The translations under genes were made by a program, and so were the position numbers. From Deltaproteobacteria bacterium (GTDB lineage: Bacteria; Desulfobacterota; SM23-61): 12,227 nucleotides of DNA. Below, piece after piece: positions 1 to 7,141 of this stretch. Location: assembly GCA_016234425.1 (NCBI GenBank), contig JACRCA010000247.1, positions 1 through 12,227 of the forward strand, written 5' to 3'. Position 1 is the first letter of the stretch. Each line of letters starts with the position of its first letter. The notes beneath the pieces were generated by a model. That model made no database searches and was not told the DNA's origin. It was given only the letters and a program-made list of their open reading frames with translations.

Positions 1-1644
1 AAGGAAAAGGGGTTCTTCTCTTGGGTGACCAAATCGGGGACCTATAAGGAAGAAATCTTGGAAAGGGATCTGGATGCCCTCCTGGTTTTTTACCTCCAAA
101 AAGGCTTCCTGCAAGTGAAAGTTGGCAAGCCTCAGGTGACCTACGATCAGGAGGCAATCAGGATCAACATCCCCATAGAGGAAGGGCGCCAGTTCAAAGT
201 GGGCAAATTGGACATTCGGGGGGATCTCATCGCCCCCAAAGAAGAGCTGTTCAAGTTGGTAAAGATTTACGTAGGTGAGATCCTCAATCGGGATAAAGTG
301 CGCGAGAGCGTCTCTAACCTTACTGACCAATATGCCGATAAAGGGTACGCCTTCGTGGAGGTTACCCCCCAAACGATCATCCATAAAGAAAATGACCTGG
401 TGGACTTGATATTTGAGATTCAGCAGGGTAGTAAGGTTTATTTCGAACGCATCAATATCTTAGGGAACACCAAAACCCGCGACAAAGTAATCCGCCGGGA
501 ACTTAAGGCTGTGGAGGGTGAGCTTTATAGTTTGGGAGCGCTGAAAAAAAGCCGGGAAAACCTGCACCGTCTGGGATATTTTAAAGAGATAAATTTGAGC
601 ACCAAAAAAGGGAGCGCCGAGGATAAACTGGACCTGAACGTGCAGGTGGAGGAAGCGCCCACGGGGGCTTTCAGCTTTGGCGCTGGCTACAGCTCGATCG
701 ATAGATTTGTGGGGATGGTGCAAATATCTCAGAGCAACCTCTTTGGCCGCGGACAGAGGTTAATTCTGGCCGGCCAATTCGGGGATGTCTCGCAATATTA
801 CAATCTGTCTTTCACCGAACCCTGGCTATTTGATACCCGGGTTTCTGCTGGGGGCGACTTATACCGCACGCGCCGGGAATTCGATGATTACACCGTGCAA
901 AAATCGGGTGGCGGGGTGCGCTTTGGGTTTCCTTTATTCGAGGAGGTTCGAGGCAATACAGCCTACAAGTATGAACAGGTGGAAATCAGCGACGTAAAGG
1001 ACATCGCTTCCATCATCATCAAAGATCAAGCAGGAACCTCCGCCACCAGCAGCATCAGCGGGGCTTTGCGTCGGGATAGCCGCGATCATTTTTTTGATCC
1101 CACCAGGGGTGCGGATAACTCCATCTCCATAGAATATGCCGGAGGGCCATTGGGAGGAACCAACTATTTCACCAAGTATGGCGCCAATTCTGTCTGGTTT
1201 ACCACTCCCTTCTGGAAGATCACCTTCATGGCCCGCGGCCGGATTGGATACATTCATGGCAATGAGGGCCGTCCCATCCCGCTGTTTGAGCGTTACCGGC
1301 TGGGAGGAATCTATTCTGTTCGGGGCTTCAAAGCTTTCTCCATCGGCCCTAAGGCTCCCAATGGGGAAGTCATCGGAGGAGATAAAGAATTGCTCTTCAA
1401 TTTTGAAGCCGTCTTCCCCCTGATTCCGGCCATCAAGATTAAAGGGCTGGTTTTCTTCGATGCGGGCAATGCTTTCGACGTTGGCGAACCCTACAGATTG
1501 GATGACTTGCGGACCAGCGTGGGAGTAGGATTTCGCTGGATATCCCCGATTGGCCCTCTCAGGTTGGAATGGGGATATAACCTGAGTCCCAAGGAAGGAG
1601 AGAGCCGCAGCGGATGGGATTTTACGATCGGAATGTTCTTTTAA
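1..1644 (+). CDS. bamA: Outer membrane protein assembly factor BamA, 3' part (5' end outside window)
   Basis: BamA is the Omp85-family core of the BAM complex and inserts beta-barrel proteins into the outer membrane. The frame is open from base 1, so this is the C-terminal 547 residues of a longer protein. The GTG at 25 is internal, because the conserved text (KGFFSW, then GTYKEE) runs across it. Counting from base 1, residues 1-62 are the second half of POTRA3, about 63-143 are POTRA4 and about 145-220 are POTRA5 (RINILGN, VIRREL, RLGYF). The 16-strand barrel follows. The barrel carries the VRGF motif of loop 6 at residues 440-443 (bases 1318-1329), a DAGNAFD stretch, and a final strand ending in Phe-Phe, as expected for a C-terminal beta-signal. 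The gene leads into skp/ompH and lpxD, the order found in many Gram-negatives. Only the missing N-terminus (signal peptide, POTRA1-2) is unseen. Confidence 0.97.
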   Translation, partial: KEKGFFSWVTKSGTYKEEILERDLDALLVFYLQKGFLQVKVGKPQVTYDQEAIRINIPIEEGRQFKVGKLDIRGDLIAPKEELFKLVKIYVGEILNRDKVRESVSNLTDQYADKGYAFVEVTPQTIIHKENDLVDLIFEIQQGSKVYFERINILGNTKTRDKVIRRELKAVEGELYSLGALKKSRENLHRLGYFKEINLSTKKGSAEDKLDLNVQVEEAPTGAFSFGAGYSSIDRFVGMVQISQSNLFGRGQRLILAGQFGDVSQYYNLSFTEPWLFDTRVSAGGDLYRTRREFDDYTVQKSGGGVRFGFPLFEEVRGNTAYKYEQVEISDVKDIASIIIKDQAGTSATSSISGALRRDSRDHFFDPTRGADNSISIEYAGGPLGGTNYFTKYGANSVWFTTPFWKITFMARGRIGYIHGNEGRPIPLFERYRLGGIYSVRGFKAFSIGPKAPNGEVIGGDKELLFNFEAVFPLIPAIKIKGLVFFDAGNAFDVGEPYRLDDLRTSVGVGFRWISPIGPLRLEWGYNLSPKEGESRSGWDFTIGMFF

Positions 1645-1722
1645 ATCGGGGGATCGGCTGAGGGACAGCTGGAATAAAACTTAGAGATCCCAGGGGGCAG
1701 CTTTATGATAAAAATTTTTTCC

Positions 1723-1728
1723 AAGGAG
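1723..1728 (+). promoter_or_regulatory. Ribosome binding site of skp/ompH
   Basis: AAGGAG lies 6 bases before the ATG at 1735. This spacing decides the start. An in-frame ATG at 1705 would lack a comparable site and would put ten extra residues before the Met-Lys-Lys start of the signal peptide. Confidence 0.75.
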
Positions 1729-1734
1729 AGCGGG

Positions 1735-2259
1735 ATGAAGAAAAGTGGAGTTTTCATTCTTTCGTGGGGGATGGTGGTAGCTTGCGCTTCCTTTGTTCTG
1801 GGGGCAGAACCGGTGAAGATCGGGTATGTAGATTTGCAAAGGGCTTTGAACTTGTGCGAGGCTGGCAAGGAAGCTAAAAAGGTGATGACCCTGGAAATGG
1901 AAAAAATGCAGAAAAATTTCGCTGGCAAACAAAAAGAACTGGAGAAAATAAAGGAAGACCTAGAGAAGCGCGGCTCAGTGCTGAGTGAGACGGCCCGGCG
2001 GGAGAGGGAAAGAGAGTTCCAGGCGAAGTTGCGCGACCTGCAGCGCCTGCAGCGTGATTACGAAGAGGAACTACGTCGGAAGGAACGAGAATTGAGCGAA
2101 CGGATCATGAAAAACTTAGCGGCCATCGTCCAAAAGATGGGAGAAGAGGGGAAATATACGTTAATCTTGGAAAAAAGCCAATCCGGGATTATCTACAGCC
2201 CCAGCGCCATGGATCTGACTGAAGAAGTGATCAGGACGGCCGATCAAAAACAAAGATGA
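1735..2259 (+). CDS. skp: Periplasmic chaperone Skp/OmpH family protein
   Basis: This 174-residue protein matches the Skp/OmpH family, trimeric periplasmic holdases that carry unfolded outer-membrane proteins to BamA. It starts with an export signal: two Lys, a hydrophobic stretch at about residues 6-22, and a plausible signal peptidase I site after VLGA at residue 24. The mature part opens with KIGYVDLQRAL, the usual first strand and helix. It continues with a long, highly charged coiled coil at about residues 45-130, rich in Glu, Lys and Arg, and returns to the small body domain (YTLILEKSQSGIIY). The length is normal for the family. Cys17 preceded by Val-Val-Ala loosely fits a lipobox, so lipidation cannot be excluded. 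It lies 90 bases after bamA, and its stop TGA overlaps the lpxD ATG (ATGA at 2256-2259), which suggests translational coupling. Confidence 0.92.
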   Translation: MKKSGVFILSWGMVVACASFVLGAEPVKIGYVDLQRALNLCEAGKEAKKVMTLEMEKMQKNFAGKQKELEKIKEDLEKRGSVLSETARREREREFQAKLRDLQRLQRDYEEELRRKERELSERIMKNLAAIVQKMGEEGKYTLILEKSQSGIIYSPSAMDLTEEVIRTADQKQR

Positions 2260-3314
2260 ATTCTGGGGAGAGAGGGCAGACCAAGAGGAAGGCTACGCTG
2301 GAAGAGCTGGCAGCTCTGGTGGGAGGGCAGGTGGAAGGGGACCTCGCCCTGGAGATCACTGGAATTGCCAGCATTGAAGAGGCCAAAGAAGGGGAGATTA
2401 CCTTCCTTACCGCGGTCAAGCAACTCTCCCGGCTGGAAAACACGAATGCTTCGGCAGTCATCGTCCCGCTATCCTTGTCATCTTTTCCCAAACCGCTCAT
2501 CCGTACGGCGAATCCTTACCTGGCCTACGCTAAGGTTCAGGCCTTCTTCTCCCATCAACCTTACAGCCCCAAGGGAATCGATCCCCGGTCCCATATCGGC
2601 CGAGGCGCGGAAATGGGTCGGGATGTTTCCATCTACCCTTTCGTTTATGTGGGCGATGGAAGCAAGATCGGCGACCGGGTAATTCTGTACCCGGGGGTTT
2701 ATGTAGGAGAATCGGTTCAAATCGGCGAGGAAAGCATCCTGTACCCTAACGTGGTGATCAGGGAACGATGTGTAATCGGAAAGCGGGTCATTATCCATGC
2801 TGGGACCGTCATCGGGAGCGATGGATTCGGGTTCGCCCGGGAGGGAAATAGGTATGTGAAAATCCCGCAAGTGGGCATCGTGCAAATAGACGACGATGTA
2901 GAAATTGGAGCAAACTGCGCTGTCGATCGCGCGGCTATGGGCAAGACCTGGATTAAGAGAGGGGTAAAGACCGATAATCTTGTCCAGATTGGCCATAACG
3001 TGATTATTGGAGAGGACACTGTGATCGTGGCCCAGGTGGGAATTGCTGGAAGTACGGAAGTGGGCAACCGAGTGGCCTTGGGCGGTCAGGTGGGGGTTAT
3101 CGACCATATAAAAATCGGAGATGGAGCTATGGTGGGAGCCCAGTCCGGGGTGGCCCAGGACGTCGCTCCAGGGCAGGTAATTTCGGGCAGTCCAGCTTTT
3201 CCCCACCGGGAATGGCTGAAAGTGCAGGCTGTTTTTCCCAAACTTCCAGAAATGAAGCGCGCCCTAATGGCCCTGGAGAAAAGAGTCAGGGCTCTGGAAG
3301 AGAAGAAGGAGTAA
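2256..3314 (+). CDS. lpxD: UDP-3-O-(3-hydroxyacyl)glucosamine N-acyltransferase LpxD
   Basis: LpxD transfers a 3-hydroxyacyl chain from acyl-ACP to the 2-amino group of UDP-3-O-acylglucosamine, the third step of lipid A synthesis, in the cytoplasm. The 352-residue protein has the full architecture. An N-terminal uridine-binding domain covers about residues 14-100 (TLEELAALVGG, EITFL). A left-handed beta-helix of hexapeptide repeats covers about residues 107-305. A charged C-terminal helix (KRALMALEKRVRALEEKKE) closes the protein. His247 in QIGHNV corresponds to the catalytic His of E. coli LpxD (His239), and GSDGFGFA at about 187-194 is a family signature. The ATG overlaps the skp stop, and no good ribosome site is visible, so translation is probably coupled. 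The next gene is lpxA after only 3 bases; the usual intervening fabZ is absent. Confidence 0.97.
   Translation: MNSGERGQTKRKATLEELAALVGGQVEGDLALEITGIASIEEAKEGEITFLTAVKQLSRLENTNASAVIVPLSLSSFPKPLIRTANPYLAYAKVQAFFSHQPYSPKGIDPRSHIGRGAEMGRDVSIYPFVYVGDGSKIGDRVILYPGVYVGESVQIGEESILYPNVVIRERCVIGKRVIIHAGTVIGSDGFGFAREGNRYVKIPQVGIVQIDDDVEIGANCAVDRAAMGKTWIKRGVKTDNLVQIGHNVIIGEDTVIVAQVGIAGSTEVGNRVALGGQVGVIDHIKIGDGAMVGAQSGVAQDVAPGQVISGSPAFPHREWLKVQAVFPKLPEMKRALMALEKRVRALEEKKE
3306..3311 (+). promoter_or_regulatory. Ribosome binding site supporting the TTG start of lpxA
   Basis: AAGGAG sits inside the last codons of lpxD and ends 6 bases before TTG at 3318. No ATG or GTG lies nearby in frame ahead of the conserved IHPTAIVHP start, so this site supports TTG as the real start codon. 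Confidence 0.75.
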
Positions 3315-3317
3315 ATC

Positions 3318-4091
3318 TTGGAGATTCATCCAACCGCTATCGTTCATCCCCGGGCGACCATGGCTCCCGGGGTGAAGATTGGGCCGTATAGCCTGATTGG
3401 GGAAAACGTGCGCATTGGAAAGGATACGGTCATCGATTCCCAGGTAGTCTTAGATGGGTGGACTGAAATTGGCGAACGGTGTCACCTGTTCTCCTTTGTC
3501 TCCATCGGGGCGCCACCGCAACACTTGCGGTATCGGGGGGAGCCAACTCGAGTGATTATCGGGAATGGGAACGTAATCAGAGAATTCGTTACCATCAACC
3601 GGGCAACGGCCGAAGGGGGAGGAGAAACGGTCCTGGGCAACGACAACTTTATCATGGCCTATTCCCATATTGCCCATGATTGCAAGATAGGAAATCAAGT
3701 GATCATGGCCAATGCCTCCACCTTGGCTGGACACATCGAGGTGGAAGACTTCGCCATCGTTGGGGGTTTGGTGGCCATCCATCAGTATGTCCGCGTGGGC
3801 CGCTATGCCATCATCGGGGGTGCCTCAGGGGTGCCCAAAGATGTCCCTCCTTACATGTGTGCCGCAGGAAATCGAGCCAAGCTTTTTGGTCTGAATACCG
3901 TAGGTTTGAAAAGGCACGGTTTTCCCGATGCTACCCTAGCTGCGCTCAAGCAGGCTTACCGGATTCTCTTCCGCTCCCACCTTACTCTGAACAAGGCCAT
4001 CGAAAAGGTGCAGGCCGAAGTTCCTGATTTACCAGAAATCAGGCATATCGTAGAGTTTGTGCAGAACTCGAAAAGGGGAATATGCCGATGA
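3318..4091 (+). CDS. lpxA: Acyl-ACP--UDP-N-acetylglucosamine O-acyltransferase LpxA
   Basis: LpxA catalyses the first step of lipid A synthesis, moving a 3-hydroxyacyl chain from acyl-ACP to the 3-OH of UDP-GlcNAc (or the 3-amino group of UDP-GlcNAc3N in some species). The 257 residues match the family length. The left-handed beta-helix starts at once (IHPTAIVHPRATMAPGVKIGPY) and runs to about residue 185; the helical C-terminal domain follows. His120 in the HIAHD motif corresponds to the catalytic His125 of E. coli. GEPTRV, DDFAI-type and DVPPY motifs are all recognisable. Gly168 (IIGGASG) aligns with E. coli Gly173, the hydrocarbon-ruler position. Gly there is compatible with a long (C14-type) acyl donor, but the chain length is an inference. 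The start is TTG at 3318, backed by a good ribosome site. The stop overlaps lpxI (ATGA at 4088-4091). Confidence 0.97.
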   Translation: MEIHPTAIVHPRATMAPGVKIGPYSLIGENVRIGKDTVIDSQVVLDGWTEIGERCHLFSFVSIGAPPQHLRYRGEPTRVIIGNGNVIREFVTINRATAEGGGETVLGNDNFIMAYSHIAHDCKIGNQVIMANASTLAGHIEVEDFAIVGGLVAIHQYVRVGRYAIIGGASGVPKDVPPYMCAAGNRAKLFGLNTVGLKRHGFPDATLAALKQAYRILFRSHLTLNKAIEKVQAEVPDLPEIRHIVEFVQNSKRGICR

Positions 4092-4891
4092 GGCGGACAG
4101 TCGGATTAATCGCGGGAGATGGCCGACTTCCCCTGCTATTGGCCAACAATATTCGGGCGGCTGGCTATCGAGTGGTGGCCGTCGGACACATCGGTGAGAC
4201 GAAAAGGGACTTGAAACATTGCGTGGATACCCTTAAGTGGGTGCGCGTGGGTGAATTGGGGAAGATCATCAACCTCCTGGAAGAAGAAGGCGCAAAAAGC
4301 GTCATCTTCATCGGAAGAGTTGCCAAAACGCATTTCTTTTCCCAGGCCAGGCCAGATGCAAGGGCGCTCAAGGTCTTAAGTCAGCTGCGGGATAGAAAGG
4401 ATGATGCCATCCTTCGGGCCATCGCCGAAGAGATCGAAAGGGAAGGGATCCGCGTCGAAAGTCCGATCCCCTTTCTGAAAGACAGCCTGGCCCCAAAAGG
4501 ATGCTTTTCCCAGAGGGTGCCGACAGAGCGCGAGCGAAAAGACATCACCTTTGGCTGGAGGATTGCCAAAAGAGTGGGAAGCCTGGATATCGGCCAGAGC
4601 ATCGTTGTCAAGGACCAGATCGTTCTGGCTGTAGAAGCCATCGAGGGAACGGATGAGACCATTCGTCGCGGAGGGAAATTAGGACGAGGGGGAGTCGTGG
4701 TCGTTAAAGTTTGCAAACCCAAACAAGACCTCAGGCTTGATCTGCCGGTAATCGGCCCTGCGACAATTGCAACGCTAAAAGAGGCTGGAGCTTCTGTTCT
4801 CGCCGTAGAAGCGGAGAAAACGATCATTGTTGATAAAGAGAGGGTCATTCGCGAAGCCAACAGGAATCATCTATGCCTCATCGGAATTTGA
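4088..4891 (+). CDS. lpxI: UDP-2,3-diacylglucosamine pyrophosphatase LpxI
   Basis: LpxI (DUF1009 family) hydrolyses UDP-2,3-diacylglucosamine to lipid X and UMP. It replaces the unrelated LpxH in alphaproteobacteria and many Desulfobacterota. The 267-residue protein opens with the family signature GLIAGDGRLPLLLA. Its C-terminal domain has SLDIGQSIVVKD, AVEAIEGTDETIRRGG (about 181-197) and KPKQDLRLDLPVIGP (about 210-223), which hold the conserved acidic residues of the active site. It ends in the usual GI. I chose ATG 4088 because it forms an ATGA overlap with the lpxA stop and lies 8 bases after AGGGGA at 4074-4079. The ATG at 4082, two codons earlier, is too close to that site but cannot be ruled out. 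The 3' end overlaps the next gene by 19 bases. Confidence 0.95.
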   Translation: MRRTVGLIAGDGRLPLLLANNIRAAGYRVVAVGHIGETKRDLKHCVDTLKWVRVGELGKIINLLEEEGAKSVIFIGRVAKTHFFSQARPDARALKVLSQLRDRKDDAILRAIAEEIEREGIRVESPIPFLKDSLAPKGCFSQRVPTERERKDITFGWRIAKRVGSLDIGQSIVVKDQIVLAVEAIEGTDETIRRGGKLGRGGVVVVKVCKPKQDLRLDLPVIGPATIATLKEAGASVLAVEAEKTIIVDKERVIREANRNHLCLIGI

Positions 4892-5916
4892 AGAGTTATC
4901 CATCTGGGTCTCCAAAAAGGAAGTTAAGGGTGGGGGTTGTGGGGGTTGGTTACCTCGGAAAATTCCATGTAGAAAAGTATGCTGGGATCCCGGAAGTTAA
5001 AATCGTGGGGTTGGTGGACAAGGTTCCCAGCAAGGCTAAAGAATGGGCTGATAAGCTGGGAACCGATAGCTTTGCAGACCACCACAAGCTTTTGGGCGAA
5101 GTAGATGCCGTGAGCGTGGTGGTACCCACAGACCTGCATTACCCTATCGCCAAAGACTTCTTACAGTCCGGAAGCGACGTCCTGCTGGAAAAACCCATAT
5201 CCTCCACCCTCTGGGAGGCTGAGGATCTGATTGCTGCAGCCCAAAAAAACGGGCGGATTCTGCAGGTAGGGCACCTGGAGAGGTTCAACCCGGCTATTCT
5301 GGCCGTTCGGGATAGAATCCAGGCACCCCTTTTTATCGAGTCTCATCGCTTAACCCCTTTTCGAGGCCGGGGCACAGAGGTTGACGTAGTGCTGGATTTG
5401 ATGATCCATGACTTGGACATCATCCTCAGTTTTGGGCGCTCTGAGGTTGAGCATATCCACGCGGTTGGAGTTCCGGTGCTCACGGATAAGGTAGACATTG
5501 CCAACGCCAGAGTTCAATTCCAGGGAGGTTGTGTAGCAAACATCACCGCCAGTCGAATTTCCATCGAGGATCAGCGGCGCATCCGCGTTTTTCAACCAGA
5601 TTCTTATTTGGCTGTGGATTATGCCGCCAAGAAAGTGGCCGCATACCATCGGGTATTTCCCCCTGGGAGCAAAAAACCTCAGGTGATCTCGGAACAGGTC
5701 AAAGTGGAACCTGGAGATGCTCTCGAGAATGAAATTCGCTCCTTTGTCCAATGCTCGATGAACCGAACAGCTCCGGCCGTAACAGGAGAGGATGGAAAAA
5801 AAGCTCTCGCCTTAGCTATGCAGATCAATGAGCAGATCCAAGCAAATATTAAAAAAATTCCCTGGCTTACTTCTTTCTATGAGATGAGAGAAGACCTTCT
5901 GGACGCATCCTCGTGA
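4873..5916 (+). CDS. Gfo/Idh/MocA-family NAD(P)-dependent oxidoreductase in the lipid A cluster
   Basis: This 347-residue protein is a Gfo/Idh/MocA-family dehydrogenase. Members oxidise or reduce sugars, nucleotide sugars or inositols with NAD(P). The N-terminal Rossmann fold shows GVVGVGYLG (glycine-rich loop about 24-29), then VDK at the end of strand 2. EKP with the family Lys at residue 107 follows, then GHLERFNP (133-140) and the HD pair at 179-180 in the catalytic domain. The substrate cannot be read from sequence. Its place between lpxI and lpxB, overlapping lpxI by 19 bases, argues for a nucleotide sugar of lipid A or LPS. One known precedent is GnnA, which makes UDP-3-keto-GlcNAc for the GnnB aminotransferase to give UDP-GlcNAc3N; no gnnB is seen here. 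AGGA at 4862-4865 lies 7 bases before the ATG. The first roughly 17 residues are a basic extension ahead of the fold. Confidence 0.88.
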   Translation: MPHRNLKSYPSGSPKRKLRVGVVGVGYLGKFHVEKYAGIPEVKIVGLVDKVPSKAKEWADKLGTDSFADHHKLLGEVDAVSVVVPTDLHYPIAKDFLQSGSDVLLEKPISSTLWEAEDLIAAAQKNGRILQVGHLERFNPAILAVRDRIQAPLFIESHRLTPFRGRGTEVDVVLDLMIHDLDIILSFGRSEVEHIHAVGVPVLTDKVDIANARVQFQGGCVANITASRISIEDQRRIRVFQPDSYLAVDYAAKKVAAYHRVFPPGSKKPQVISEQVKVEPGDALENEIRSFVQCSMNRTAPAVTGEDGKKALALAMQINEQIQANIKKIPWLTSFYEMREDLLDASS

Positions 5917-5946
5917 TCAGCGGCCGAAGAGGGAGTAGTTTGACTT

Positions 5947-7107
5947 TTGAGTTCCGGGAAGAAAAAAATCATGATCGTGACTGGAGAGGCTTCCGGAGAC
6001 CTCCATGGGTCTCGAGTCGTAAAAGCCATAAGGCAACAAAATGCCGAAGTGGAGGTTTACGCAGTCGGTAGCAAGCATATGCGCCAGGCCGGAGCAGAGA
6101 TACTCGTTGATTCCTCCCGATTGGGAGTGGTGGGAATTACCGAAGTGATGGAGCGCTTTGGTAGCCTAATAAAAGCGTATTGGAATTTAAAGAATTTTAT
6201 TAAGAAAGTCTCAATTAGTCTTTTAATTCTAATTGATTTTCCGGATTTTAATTTGCTGTTAGCCAAAGTGGCCAGAAGGTTGGGGGTACCAATCCTCTAT
6301 TACATCAGTCCCCAGATTTGGGCCTGGCGTCCTGGGCGGTTGGAAAAAATCGCGCGGCTGGTTAATAAGATGGCCGTTATTTTTCCGTTTGAGGTACCCA
6401 TCTATGAAAAAGCCGGGTTAAGTGTGCAATTCGTCGGGCACCCTCTTTTGGACGTGTTGGGTTCAAAGCATTGGACTGATTCATTCCCGGATGATTTCAA
6501 ATTTAAAGGTAACCCGCTCATCACCCTCCTTCCTGGAAGTCGAGAGAGGGAGATTAAATATCTGCTCCCTGAGATGGTCAGGGGTGCCAAAATTTTAGTT
6601 GGACAGAAACCGGGTGCGAAATTTATTTTGGCGGCAGCGCCGACGATAAATGTTCAGGGCTTAAAAAAAATTTTGGCCGATCAATCTATTGACATTCCGG
6701 TGGTTGAGGGTCAAACTTACCGAGCCATCATGGCGGCCGATTTAGTGATCGTCGCCTCTGGCACAGCTACGTTGGAGACAGCCATCTTGGGAAAACCCAT
6801 GGTGATCGTCTACCGAGTTTCTTCCTTAAGTTACTGGGTGGGGAAAGTAATGGTGAAGGTAGGTTGGGTTGGACTGGTAAACATTGTGGCGGGAAAAAAG
6901 GTCGTGCCCGAGCTTCTTCAGGGGAAGGCCAAAGGAGAGAGAATCGCTGCGGAAGCAATGAAGATTTTAGATGATGAAACTTACCAAATGGAGATGCTCA
7001 GGAGATTGGCAGAAGTCAGGGAGAAGCTGGGCACTCCGGGCGCCGCCGAAAGGGTGGCTCGAATGGCTCTGCAAATGGTCGAAGAAAATAAAGCCATCAG
7101 CCATTAG
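5947..7107 (+). CDS. lpxB: Lipid-A-disaccharide synthase LpxB
   Basis: LpxB (glycosyltransferase family 19) condenses lipid X with UDP-2,3-diacylglucosamine to the tetraacyl disaccharide 1-phosphate at the inner face of the cytoplasmic membrane. The 386 residues match the family length (E. coli 382). Recognisable motifs are GEASGDLHG (13-21), IDFPDFN (96-102), YYISPQIWAWRPGR (118-131), FVGHPLLD (162-169), LLPGSREREI (194-203), VASGTATLETAILGKPMV and LVNIVAGKKVVPELLQ near the end. An in-frame stop at 5941-5943 limits the start to TTG 5947 or ATG 5971. The ATG would remove most of the first beta strand, so TTG is preferred, although GGGAG at 5931-5935 is rather far (11 bases). The segment 6170-6262 is noticeably AT-rich compared with the rest of the block, yet it encodes conserved text. 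It lies 30 bases after the oxidoreductase gene. Confidence 0.96.
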   Translation: MSSGKKKIMIVTGEASGDLHGSRVVKAIRQQNAEVEVYAVGSKHMRQAGAEILVDSSRLGVVGITEVMERFGSLIKAYWNLKNFIKKVSISLLILIDFPDFNLLLAKVARRLGVPILYYISPQIWAWRPGRLEKIARLVNKMAVIFPFEVPIYEKAGLSVQFVGHPLLDVLGSKHWTDSFPDDFKFKGNPLITLLPGSREREIKYLLPEMVRGAKILVGQKPGAKFILAAAPTINVQGLKKILADQSIDIPVVEGQTYRAIMAADLVIVASGTATLETAILGKPMVIVYRVSSLSYWVGKVMVKVGWVGLVNIVAGKKVVPELLQGKAKGERIAAEAMKILDDETYQMEMLRRLAEVREKLGTPGAAERVARMALQMVEENKAISH

Positions 7108-7141
7108 CTCTCAGGGTCATTTGAATTTTTGGGCACTTAAC

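Noticed and set aside
25..27. GTG at 25 as the start of BamA
   Set aside because: The frame is open to base 1 and the residues before it continue the POTRA3 domain, so the gene simply enters from outside the window.
1648..1690. GGGATC/GATCCC pairing between bamA and skp as a terminator
   Set aside because: It is only six bases with a loop of about 30 and no T run, so it is too weak to call. I also saw no convincing promoter in this 90-base gap.
2478..3206. A 242-codon open frame on the minus strand across lpxD
   Set aside because: It mirrors the hexapeptide-repeat coding pattern of lpxD; the repeated codons keep the opposite frame open. Its translation shows no recognisable domain.
6971..7141. 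MsbA starting at 6971, or elsewhere inside lpxB
   Set aside because: This would overlap lpxB by over 130 bases and add residues with no resemblance to MsbA. The family N-terminus begins near 7142.
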